This document shows positions 29,890 to 56,400 of a stretch of DNA of 64,000 nt, in pieces. The position numbers were made by a program, and so were the translations under genes. The DNA comes from Anniella stebbinsi. Its lineage: Eukaryota; Chordata; Lepidosauria; Squamata; Anniellidae. The notes under the pieces were generated by a model that did no database searches, was not told where the DNA came from, and saw only the letters and a list, made by a program, of their open reading frames with translations. Location: positions 217,366,017-217,430,016 of the forward strand of contig JARDYH010000004.1 of NCBI GenBank assembly GCA_029215795.1. Reading direction: 5' to 3'. Position 1 is the first letter of the stretch; the number at the start of each line of letters is the position of its first letter.

Positions 29890-32395
29890 GGTACTGTGGT
29901 AGGGAGGCCCTGTAATGTGTGTGTGTGTGTGTGTGTGCGCGTGTGTGTAATGTTGTTTTAAAACCGATTTTACTTGTACTATAGGTTTAAGCTGAGATCA
30001 TTTGAACCCAAGGTCTCATCACCAACTTCAGAACATTATCCACTAGCACATACTTAGCCCAACCATTGGGAGCAGATTTTTTGTCATGTAGTTCAATCCT
30101 ATGGAGAGCTAGATGCACATAAGTCCATTAAAATCAACAGGCTTAAGCACATCTAGTTTTGCAGAAGACTGAAGCCCTAGACTGCTATAATTGCTTTAAA
30201 ATCTAGGAATACTTTATTGCTTGTTTTGTACATTGTTGTGATGTATTTGTTTAAAATACATATACCATGTCTTTCTTTAGTGGAGCTCAAAGCCGTTACA
30301 GTTTATTACTGACTTCTATTGTACTATGTTACAGTGGTTTCTAACATTTTATTATATTTCTGATTCTGCAAAGCGTATGTATACTAACTTTGGAGTAACC
30401 TCCACTGAACGAAGTTGGATTTACTTCCAAGTAAACATGCATAGGATTGCATGATAAACTGCTCTGCACACTTCTATTAAGTGGAAAGGCATTACATTAA
30501 AAAAAAAAAAGAAAAAAAATCCGATCTCAACCATGTATATAATTATCAATCAAGTTCATTGAAAAATGTTTCTAATCATGATCTTCTTTAAATGACACAG
30601 CTGTTACCCAAGCTGTGTCATAAAAGATGCTAAAGTTCATTGTTCACGCATTGCCTGCCTCCTCATCAAAGACTGGCTGTTAAACTAGCACACACAAAAA
30701 TTGCTGACTTCAAAGAAAATGCTATTTCTGCACCTTGGACTATCTTGAAAAAAAATGTTGCTGATTTTCTTAAATGGTCTCAGATTCTACCCCCGACAAT
30801 GATCTTGTATCAGAATAAGACTGAAATCCTAGGGCTGGATCCAGACAATAATACTTAAGAGAATATCATTTGCAATCAATGGGATTTGTTAGTCTTGACT
30901 AACTTAACTTCCATTGACTTCAATGGGCCTGCTCTAAATACGACTAAGTCTGGATCTAACCGCTATACATACTCACTTGAGAGTAAGCCCCACTAAATAC
31001 ATCAAGACTAAATTCCAAGTAAGCGTACAAAAGATCTAGATGCATGTAGTGTGAAAACATTTCCCATGTGCATAAGTATGGTAAGCATACTAACAGTAAG
31101 CAAATTTTAAAACTCCATTTAAAATTACAAAAAAAAATGTGTGTGTGTGTACACACAAGCACAGAGCTATATTACACACAACTTGCAAAAAGAAAGGAAA
31201 CAAATGATGTGCTGTAGGAAACAATCCATATTAAATCATCTACAAAGCATTTGGCGTGGTTTCTAATTATCCTTAAGCATATTCTCTGGCTTAAAGATTC
31301 TTTAATAAACATATATGATCAAAATAAAGGAATGCAGAATTGGCCTGTCAGTAATATTGGGGGGGGGGGTGCTTTCAGATGAGCTTTTTATTGTGCAATC
31401 GCCCTGCCTTGTCATGGCAGAGCTAGAAATTGTCATCTTCTACTTGTAATCCTCTTGTGTTTTCCCACTGGGTCCTCCTCAAAAAAATCCTTCACAGAGG
31501 GAAGGACTGAATAGCTGCACAATGTCTCCTGACTGGTAGCATTACAAATCATCTGTCTGAAAGCACCCTATAAGTGCTGCAAGCTTGGCTATAACTGCTT
31601 TCAAAATTGTATATGTGGTTTCCTTTTATATATAAACAGATCCAATTTTTGACACTGTTCTCTGAGCCTTACATAATTTGTCAATTTACCATTACTGGAT
31701 AGGCCCACATTTTAACCATCCATTCTTCTAAACCTGCTATTTGGGGTTGTTTCTTGTATTTGATAACAGAACAAAAGTCACCATATAACTTGCCAATTCT
31801 AAACATTCTTTCTCCATTGATCATTCTATTTCTCTTTTATATATGTTAATAAGAATCACAGTAGCTCTAAATGCACAGTGTATTCCAAGATTGTCTCCGT
31901 AAGGATTTTTATTTCATTCCAATATATTTTAATAGGGAAACAAATCCACCACATATGGTAAAAGTCCACATTTCCAACAACGAGGATTATGCTGTTTGTC
32001 CATTTTATGCATCATTGCCAAGGTTTTCAAAGTAAGTCACCAGTTTTAGTTCTTTCCTTGTACAGGTATCCTAAAGTTATACCTGAACAGATAAAACAGG
32101 TACAGCCACACCACAGGCTGAGTCAATTTACAAACTGTACAAATTCTGGAACTTGGATTCCTGTACAGAATCTAAGTTCCTGACGCATGGCAACTTTCAG
32201 TTTTAAAATGAAAAAGCCATCTCATATAAAAACAAACAAAAAACCCAAACATTTGTTTCACATTTCCATAGATAATTGTAAATGTTGTTTTAAACGACAG
32301 ACTAAAGCACCAAAGTATCTTCTGTGACTCCATTACTGCCTCAGAGTTCCATGGCCCTACAGCTCCCTCTTGTGGCTGGAGTACAAGGTACTTTA
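29890..32395. other. Intergenic, no gene seen
   Basis: Contains a (GT)n tract at 29918-29948, several copies of the short 'cataggattgca' dispersed repeat (about 30395-30455 and 30850-31030) and A-rich runs. No coding frame or recognised structure. Confidence 0.5.
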
Positions 32396-32402
32396 TAACC
32401 AA

Positions 32403-32758
32403 GGCTGCCTCTACAAGAGAGGTTTAAAGCTCTTTCAAGGCGCTTAAAATTTTTTACCTCTACAAGAACGGAGCGCAAATCGGGCGTAGAGGCGCGTTAT
32501 CTCTCCGATTATGCACATTATCGAATGCGCGTTAAATCGCGGGTTTTATTTTGCTCTGGCCGTTAAAGCGCATTTTGACTATGTGAATAAGCGCTTATGC
32601 GCATTAACTACTTGGAAAGCGCATTTTGGTCATCTGTTAATGTGCTTCGCCGCCTCTCGCCGCCTCTCGTGCAGAGGGATTAGGTGTAAATGCGCTTCAG
32701 CGATTATGCGCATAATCGCCTAACCGGGCACAAAAGCGAATCCTTGTAGAGGGGACCC
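32403..32758. mobile_element. CpG-rich non-autonomous TIR element, about 356 bp
   Basis: The left end '..CCTCTACAAG' at about 32409-32418 and right end 'CTTGTAGAGG' at about 32743-32752 are inverted. The interior is crowded with GCGCATTA/TAATGCGC half-palindromes (for example GATTATGCGCATAATC near 32702) and intact CpGs, unlike its surroundings. No coding capacity. No target-site duplication was established. Confidence 0.6.
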
Positions 32759-32992
32759 AAATTGAGAAGACTAACACTCTTCATTTGTATAGTTTTCAAG
32801 TGTTCAAAGTGCTTCACATGCATTTTCTAGCACTAATCCTTACAACAACTCTGTAAGGTAGGTCAGTATTATTATGCTTGGGGATTACTGTTCAGTATAG
32901 ACCTTGGCCTGTGGTGAGCCACAGGGTTCTATCTTGTCACTGATGTTGTCTAATATTTACATGAAACTGCTGGGAAATTTTAAGAGTAAGGA

Positions 32993-33185
32993 GGGGGCAT
33001 AGCTCAGTGCGATAGAGTACATGCTTTGCCTGCAGAAGATCCCAGGTTCAATCCCTGGATTCTCCAGGCAGGGTGAGGAAAGAATCCTCCCTGAAACCCT
33101 AGAGAGCTGCTGCCAGTCAGTGTCGACAATACTAGGTTAGATGGACCCATGGTCTGACTCAGTATAATGCAGCATCCTACGTTCC
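32993..33185 (+). repeat. tRNA-derived SINE
   Basis: Starts GGGGGCATAGCTCAGTGCG. It has an A box in TAGCTCAGTGC and a perfect B box GGTTCAATCCC at 33045-33055, then a tRNA-unrelated body ending 'ctgactcagtataatgcagc'. The tRNA-like part does not give a functional cloverleaf and is followed directly by the body, so this is a SINE and not a tRNA gene. Confidence 0.82.
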
Positions 33186-33835
33186 CATATAGTTATGATA
33201 CCCAGCTCCATTGCTCTTTATCATCTAATACCAAGGAAGCAGTCAAAACCCTTGAATACTGTCTGGGTTCAATAATGAGCTGGGGAAAGGTGAACCTCAG
33301 CAGGTTAAACCCAGACGAGGTGCTGTTGGTCAGTAGAAAGCTCGACTCGGGAATTAGGATTCAAACTGTTCTGTAAGGGATGGCGCTCTCTGTGAAAGAT
33401 CAGGTCCATAGCTTGGGAGTGCTCCTTGATCCTATGCTGTCCCTGTACCATCAGGTGGCAGAATTGGCAAAGAGTGCATTTGCACACTTATGCTTGGTGT
33501 GCCAGCTGCGACCATCCTGAATCAGTCTGCCTTGGAAACAGTTATGCCTTAGTTACATCACATTTAAACTATTGCAATGCGCTCTACATGGACCTATGCC
33601 TGAAGAGAGTCCAGAAGCTTCAATTGGTGCAAATTGTGGCAGCTAAGCCATTAACCAGTGCACACTTTCAGGACCATGTTATACCTGTCCTGAAAGAGCT
33701 GTGCTGGTTGCCAATTGCTTTCTGAGCATGATTCAAAGTCTTGGATTTAATCTTTAAAGCCCTAAACAGCGTAGGAGCTGGCTATCTAAGAGACCATCTA
33801 TCAGGGCTGGTCCAGGACATTTTGCTGCCAGGAGT
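33186..33835 (+). repeat. L2-like LINE reverse-transcriptase C-terminal fragment
   Basis: Interrupted frames read YDTQLHCSLSSNTKEAVKTLE, then LSRLNPDEVLLVSRK, then (after a frameshift) NYCNALYMDLCLKRVQKLQLV and later HVIPVLKELCWLPI. These are the hallmark blocks after the catalytic box of L2-type reverse transcriptases. It is dead, with several stops and frame changes. Confidence 0.8.
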
Positions 33836-33972
33836 ACAGCAGTAAATGCCTTCCCCCCTTCACCCAATCCAAGTCAAGATGCATTACCCAAAGCCAACCA
33901 AGTGATTTTGGCACATGAGGCAAAAAAATCCCACAAGCACATCTCCCCATCCCTGGCAGTTGATATAAAATA

Positions 33973-34200
33973 ACTTATTATTATTATTATTATTATTATT
34001 ATATTCATTTATATCCTGCCTTTTTCCCAGGGCTGGGACTCAAGGCGATTTACAAGATCAAAACGTATAAATATAAGTTTACAAAAGTCAAAATAGAATT
34101 AAACCTACAATAAAATTAAATCATTAAAAAAAATTAAAAACAGTAACAGATTTTTTAAAAACAACATATTATTATTATATTTATTATTATAATTAAATAG
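33973..34200 (-). repeat. L2-like 3' tail with (TTA)n microsatellite
   Basis: A (TTA)n tract, then 'ttcatttatatcctgccttt' and 'caaggcgatttacaag', the complement of an L2-type 3' end, followed by AT-rich sequence. Confidence 0.55.
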
Positions 34201-34352
34201 CTAACAATCTGACCTTCCATTATGCCCCAAATCTGCTGATTGAGGCAGCCGTTTCCCTCTGCCTAATGGGAGGGCTGGGCCTGCCATCTATCTCGCTAGG
34301 AACCTGTCGGTAATGAACAGGAATCGCTACTATACCCATCCGGGAAGTAAAC

Positions 34353-34858
34353 AGTGGCCTGGTTCGGACGACACGATAATCAATGGGGGGGGGGGGGACA
34401 ATAGTCAGTTGTGTTGCTTATTGTGTCATGTGGAGGGCAACACACAACGCACACACAACTGACAGTACACTATTTGGGGCACTTAAACAATGGAGAAAAA
34501 TAACGGGCTGCTCAGTTGTTTATCCCGAGCTCCGTTGTTTAAAGTGTCATGTGGAGGGAACCCCCTTCTTTCCATGTACTATTCCGTTTGGTCATAGAGT
34601 TCGTTGGCCGGAGCAGCCGAAAAACCCCAGCTGCTAAATACAGCTGGTAGAACTTGTGGTGCATGCTGGGATACAGCCGGAAGACTGAGGGAGCTGGGAG
34701 GGAGTAGATGCCCAGAAGGACGCTGGGACTTTCAGCCGCGCGACGGGGGAGGGGCAACATGTCGTGTGGCGGGTGATGTAGCAGCGCCACCAAAATAACA
34801 CATGGTCAGTACGCTATTTCCCCCTCCGTTGCCTAAAGTGTCGTCCGAATTCACCCAG
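34353..34858. mobile_element. MITE of the 'TTCGGACGACAC' family, about 500 bp
   Basis: The left end GGTTCGGACGACACGATAAT is inverted at the right as GTGTCGTCCGAATTCACCC. Internal motifs 'ttgtgttgcttattgtgtcatg' and 'ttgcctaaagtgtcgt' are shared with 52877-53169. Confidence 0.7.
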
Positions 34859-35407
34859 CTTGAGCCAGCAACTCCCCTGCAACTTCATTCTGGAGATTGA
34901 AGAAACATAATTTTAAATTTCTAAATAATTTTAGAAACAAAAAAGATAATAAAATAGAAGCTTCCAATATAACTTCCATAAAGACTATCGTAGACATAAC
35001 CATATTCCAATAATAATAAGAAACTTGGATTAGCATTGACAGCACAGTCCTAAAACATGTTTACTCAGAAGTAAGTTCCAGTGAGATCAATGGGACTTAT
35101 TCCTAGGTCATTTAGGATTGCAGCCTGAGCCTTTTGTCATTTATTCATTTGTTTAATACGTTTACATCCTATACTTTTAAGCACCAGGGTTCCCAAAATG
35201 TCAAACAATGCAATACTGAATATAACAATAACATCTAGGAGAAGGAGAAATATTCTGAGCATGTGCAGTTTTGTGCTTTAAACTCACAAATCATAGTACT
35301 ATTATGATTACAGGGATAAAATGGAGTTTGCTTCCAGTATAAAACACATTAACTTGAAAATAAGCACCATTTGCTTGTAGAAAGGGATCATATATTTTTT
35401 AAAGTAA

Positions 35408-35450
35408 AAATAACAAATTTAACTTTAATTTAAAGTTAAATTTGTTATTT
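35408..35450. repeat. Perfect 43-bp palindrome
   Basis: 21-bp arms with a single central base: 35408-35428 is the exact reverse complement of 35430-35450. AT-rich, flanked by short A runs. Confidence 0.9.
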
Positions 35451-35629
35451 AAAGAAAAAATAACACATTTATTAACAACTATGCGCACGGCTGGCTAGCT
35501 GGCTATGACCTGTTTTAAAAGTAGGAAGGATGCAACGCTGGGCAGTGTAAGATAGGGCACATCAGCATGCCCAGGGCAGCCTAGCTGCTGATGCCCAACT
35601 TCCACTCTCTGGGTGGTGACTTGGGCCTC

Positions 35630-35770
35630 CCCCTGACACCAGCTGCTGGGGAACATGGGTGGGCGGGTGCTGCTGCACCGAGTCCTGCTCATGGTGGGCC
35701 GCTGTGTGAACAGAGTGCGGGACTAGATGGAGCCTTGGTCTGAACCAGCAGGCCTCCCCTCTTATGTCCA
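35630..35770 (+). repeat. CR1-like LINE 3' tail
   Basis: 'accagctgctggggaacatg' through 'gactagatggagccttggtc' to 'cttatgtcc', collinear with 28490-28630. Confidence 0.6.
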
Positions 35771-36135
35771 CAGGGTTAGAAGGGCAGCCCCGGGCCTTCC
35801 TTTCCTTCCATTTTCTGTTCTCCACCACAGAGGTGAGGAGGAGGTTGTTGGCGTCGTACATTATCAAGGCGGCTTTACTCCGGAGTCGTCTCTTTTCCTG
35901 CCCCTCGGATGCCCGTGTGGAAGGCCGGCAGGGCTGCCGCTGCACTGCTCCCTCTGAGCGCGAGGCGGCTCTGCGTTGCTCTCCCGGGCCGGGCGCGGCC
36001 ATTGTTGGGCCTGCCTCCCTCCTTCCCCTCCGGGAACCACTCAGAGGCCCGGCCTCCTTCCTTCCTTCCTGCCTTCCTTCCTTCCCTCCCGTCCGCCCAG
36101 CGAAAGGCCGAGGACGGTTTGGCGCCGCGCTGGGT

Positions 36136-51464
<15,329 letters not shown>

Positions 51465-52512
51465 TCCCTTCAAGATAAAGCATTTCTTCTGCCCCCACCC
51501 TGAACGTTTTTTGCCACATAATTGCCATTCCACATTCATAAACAGTATCTGAGCAAATCCTTACGATATGAAAAGGCAGACATCAAAATTTAAACCAGCA
51601 TTACCCCTACAAGTTGGGGTAAACAAAACAGTGTGGATTGCTCTTCCTCAATAGATTTTGCATTGCGTATCTCAGAACTGTTTTGGCCCCAGGGACTAGA
51701 TTCACTTCCTGGTCACACCTGGGATTGGATGATGTAACAGAATGTGGCCTTCCCTCCAGAGACTCCCCTGCCTCCCCCAACATTATATGGGTCTGCTTTC
51801 CTATGCATAGAGGAGCATGGAGAGTCTCCCCAGTAAGGGACTGTGCCTTTCTCTGTGCACAGAAAGTCTGGGAACAATTGCTCCATGCTTTTCTGTGCAT
51901 TGGGAAAAAAAGGGGAGGGGGAGACTCATGCTTGCGAAAGGCTGCCTTTCTTTAGTGCTGGGACAGGGAAAAGGACTTGAGAGGGAACTCCCACAGGCTT
52001 GCCATCCCTGGCATATCCTCTATGGGTTTATCACTAGTGGAAGGCAGAGGCACAGAACATACTAAGTATATTTGTTTTCTTTTAAGTACTAGACTGAGAA
52101 CGCAACAATATATCTTGTCTTTTAAGTAACATGCTGTACTTAAGGTGAAGTAGTTGCACTGGAGGCCAAACTCTTATCACAAGGCAGCTGATAGAGAAAA
52201 AGACCAGACATTATTTTAAAGATTCCATTCACAATATCACTTTAGATTGTGTTCTAATACTTGAGCTTTTCATACCACTACTTATGATTAAAATACTGTA
52301 TAGATGAGCTATGATTTATAACTAAACCTTCACTTACTTGGGAGTAAGCACTATTGAGCATAGTGAGACTTCAAAGAAAAGATGTCTATAACTGGACATA
52401 ATGATGTGTCCCATCTTCTATATGAAACAGCGTTTTGCTTATGTCTGGTGGAAGTTCAAGAAACAGCCCTATACAATTTGAAGAAATCAGGTTTACTGCT
52501 GCAAAAGTGAAG

Positions 52513-53280
52513 CATTGGTTGCGTTCAGATGACACAATAGTCAATGGTGGGTCAATCGGCAACTCCATGGTTGATTATTGAGTGGGTACTGCCCACACAA
52601 CAAGATTATAATCAACTGTGGGGTGGATTAAGGCCAATGACTGTTAATCAACAGTGGGTTTAATTGACACATCCCCCCTCTCTCCCCAAGTCCTACTGGT
52701 ATTCCATCAGCCATTGCAAGTTCTGCTGGCTGGACTAGAGCAGCAGCCACTGCTTTGGTTGCTCTTGCCAAGGGACTCTGTAGTCGCCAAAAATAACTGG
52801 GCGTGACAAAATGGTCAACAGTGCCCAACACATGGCACGATAACCAACAGTTGTTCAAATAATCAACACTGCACAGTGGCTGAGTTCGGACGACACTTTA
52901 GGCAATGGAGGGGGGAAGAGGCAACTGTCCGTTGTGTTGATTATTGTGTTGTTGGGGGGGGGGACACAACAGACAGTATATTATGTAACAACGGGAAACC
53001 AACAGGCTGCTCCGTTTATCGGAGTCCCATTGCTTATCATGAGGCCAGGACTCTCAGCCGCGCAATGGGGGGAGGGGCAATGTATCGTGTGTCGGGCAGC
53101 GTAAAACTAACGAATTGTCAGTTGCCTCTTCCCCCCTTCATTGCTTAAAGTGTCGTCCGAACTCAGCCAGAGTTGGTTATTTGCATTGGTTATTTTGGCC
53201 AAATAAGCAACAGTCGTGTGAAAAAGTCCTGGCAGACGACACAATAACCCACTGTTTACTGTTGTGTCATCCAAACCCTG
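52513..53280. mobile_element. Outer MITE of the 'TTCGGACGACAC' family carrying a nested copy
   Basis: The outer ends are 'gcgttcagatgacacaatagtc' at the left and 'actgttgtgtcatccaaaccc' at the right. In the middle sits a complete younger copy at 52877-53169. Sequence on both sides of the inner copy is collinear with the uninterrupted copy at 47931-48412. Confidence 0.68.
52877..53169. mobile_element. Nested 293-bp MITE with perfect outer termini
   Basis: TGGCTGAGTTCGGACGACAC at the left is exactly inverted at the right end (GTGTCGTCCGAACTCAGCCA), and the match continues with one indel through TTTAGGCAATG / CATTGCTTAAA. No coding capacity. Confidence 0.85.
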
Positions 53281-53398
53281 TCGTTCACATGATAATGCTG
53301 TATACTTGTTAATAGGGTATGTAACCTTAACAGTTCGCTTTATACTCTATACAACAGGGGAAAAAAACTACGCTCATCATTGGAGTGTTAGTAGTTTG

Positions 53399-53452
53399 TT
53401 TATTAAGGTTCTATCAGTAATGACACAGACCAATTACAAAAACAATTTTATT
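53399..53452 (-). terminator. MRPS18C: MRPS18C poly(A) signals
   Basis: On the minus strand AATAAA occurs at 53452-53447 and at 53404-53399, 18 and 66 bases after the stop codon. The farther one leaves a more usual 3' untranslated length. Confidence 0.6.
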
Positions 53453-53470
53453 AGGCACAATTAACATAAT

Positions 53471-56400
53471 TTATTCTGGATATTTGATGTTACATATTTT
53501 AGGGTCACTGAGGAATGTTGGGTCCTTATATGTGACCGACATGAATCCTGCAATATAATAATTGAAAATTTTCAGGAACAAAGCCTTTTTTTAAAAAAAC
53601 AAACAAACATGAAATACTTTCACATTTTAAAAGGATACATACCTATCTTTTGGGCTCTTTTAATATTTTTTGTAATTTCCCGTTGTTTCTTCTCACATAA
53701 ACCTGTGAAACCAAACAGCTATTCTAAAAGCCAATCTGACAATATCAAATGCTTAATTCCTATTTGAACCCAAATTAACTATTTCAGGATGCAATCCTCT
53801 GCATGTTTAGACAGAAAAAAGTTCCTATGATTCCAGGCATACTCTAGCCAACATTGCTGGCTGGGGAAAGCTGGGAGTTATAGGACTTTTTTCTGTTTGA
53901 ACATGCAGAGGATTGCATCCTAAGGAGCTTTTGAAAAGAAAGTCATGCTCTAACTAAAATTATGTCTCCATTTCAGGTTTAGAAGGCATGTATCTGAAAA
54001 CATAGCTTAGAATGCCACACATGAGTGGCTGGCCATTTTAATAGTTTTAAATTAAACGTGGTGAAAAATAGTAGCTCTGAACAGAATAGTTAAGACATAA
54101 CACTGCTAAGGTTTTGTTTTTTGTTACATACCTGTTATGTGCCTCCCATGGATCTGACCAGTGTATGGAGAAATAAACTGCGATAAAAGCTGTTGGAGAA
54201 AAAAGCTACTAAAATCAGTAAATATTAAACAAAATATTTTTGATATTTTCTACATATCTCATGTCTGTAACATCTTTCCACAGTTCAATTAATCACATTA
54301 ACCATACATTCTTTAAAACAAAATAAGTATTACTAGCTAACACGAATTTTAAAAAAACATCCAGATATTTTCTGGTCTCTATGGGTGAGGAAAGCCTGTA
54401 AAGTGGAAATCCTAAGGAAAATTGCAATAGCTTTGATAAATTACCTTGACTGGAGGGGTAGAGGGAGATTTGGTTGTAGGACATACTGAAATAAAGGCAC
54501 TTTGCAGATATAATGCTCTCTACATTTAGGAGATTGGAAGCACCCCCACAAGTTCAGACATTGGTTTCCTCCTTACTCACCACCACTTATATGCAAATTC
54601 CCCATCTTTGTTTTGGAGCTTACTATGGTGCTACATTATGTCTGCTGACATTTGCTTACCATGGTTAATTTTTGTGAAACACCCTGAGAGCTTTGGCTAT
54701 TGAGCAGTGTAGTAATAAAATAAATAAAATAAATAAAGTAAACTCCAAAGTATTGTTTATAGCCATGATTTAGAAGTAGATTTACAAGCTGTACTTTGAG
54801 TTATAGTTAGCAAAAAGACTTGGGCAAGTATTACACTGCACCAGAGTTGTAAAAACAGAAAGGACGTTACGTGCAAGAGGGACAAGGAGCTACTAAACCT
54901 GCAGGACACTCCTGTTCTCCTATTTGCCGTTCGGAAATTAGACAATGGGGCTGTTCACACATCACAATACACACCATGGCTTAATTTATCTCCAAGGGGT
55001 GTTGCCTCATGCCAGGCAAGCTATGTCATGCAAGCCACATGGTTGTTGTGTCTGCAGTGGACACTCAAAAAGCATCTTGTTTTGTTTTAAATGCAATGTT
55101 GCTCTTATATATGTCCTGTCTGTTTTCATTTCACCTACACTTAAAGAGTTTAGATAACGAAATGTAGAAATGGATCTAACCCATTGTGCTTGAAATGTAG
55201 TGATGCCTCTCGTGACGTCAACAACATAACTTGTGTGATGAGCACGCACAACATGCTGGATTCCTGCAATCCTTCTGTACCCACCCCATTTTAAGAGGAA
55301 AATCATGGGAATTTAGCATATGTTTAATGCACATATTACATTTCCAGCCATATGAACTGGCCTTTCTGCTACCTTATAAAAGGTTGATCTGTGGATGTGT
55401 TCTGACTTTATATCTTTTCCATCAATAATGTTATCCCTAGGAGGTGAATGGAAGAATATGAAAGGAGCAGAAGGATTATCAAGGAGTACCACCCTGAAGC
55501 AGGATATTTTTGTAACTAGCTAGACAGCAGACAAGTGAACTAGTATGGTATTCTCCCTGATGATCATAACTGTACTGCTTTCTATAATTCACCTCAACAG
55601 CACATGAAAATATAAAATAATTTACCTGTACATTCTTGTAGTCAACAGCTATCCCACACAAGACACATTTTTTCGGAGGCTCCTTAAAAGGGTTTTCCAT
55701 TGGTACAGGCTGCAACAGAAGCAGTTTTAATAGTAGCTTCTTTCAGCTCACCATGTCTTAGTGCTGACCATTTAAGCAACTATGTGTACATGACAAGCAA
55801 TATGTAGGACTAAAAGAAGTGCTAGATCAGTCCAGCACAATTATACATTATTTTGTTGCATGTACATGACAGACAAACCAGCTACCAACTGAGGTTCCCA
55901 ATTAGGAGTTGATCCACTCTAAAAGCATCTGTTAGCCCTAAAACTAAAGCAGAAGGCTACTTCTGTTTAATTAATTAATTAATGGCACATGGCTGGCTGG
56001 GGCATGCTGGGAGTTGTAGGCTTTTTCTGTCTCCCATGGGAAACCCACCTAGGGAGTCCACTTTTAAAAAGAAAAATAAATGGTCAAAGACTCTGTAACG
56101 TCAGCATCTATATAAAAAGGCATTTTACAAATAAGGTGCATAAAATTGCACCTTATTTGTAAAAATCACACATGGTTCCACATGATTAAAACCTTTTATC
56201 CTAGTAGTGCATGAACAGAAGGCTTCTTCAATGAAACTTCCCAGTTTTCTCCTCATGCACCTAGGATGGTACACAGTCCCTTGTGTGCCATCCTAGAATT
56301 TCTGGCATTTCCATTTCTCTACTGCAGTCATCAAGAGTAATAACAGACTGTGGTCGAACATTTAAGCACATTCCTCTATTCTAAGACTTACATTCTATCC

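Larger units (their letters stand above)
51465..53398. other. ABRAXAS1 3' flank and convergent intergenic spacer
   Basis: The ABRAXAS1 3' untranslated region begins here. No AATAAA appears in the first 800 bases; the variant ATTAAA at 52287-52292 is the best poly(A) candidate I see, with low confidence. The right half is filled by nested MITEs (52513-53280). The nominal end is set by the MRPS18C poly(A) signal at 53399. Confidence 0.5.

Noticed and set aside
32993..33066. Possible tRNA gene
   Set aside because: A and B boxes are present, but the tRNA-like part lacks a proper acceptor stem and is joined to a SINE body.
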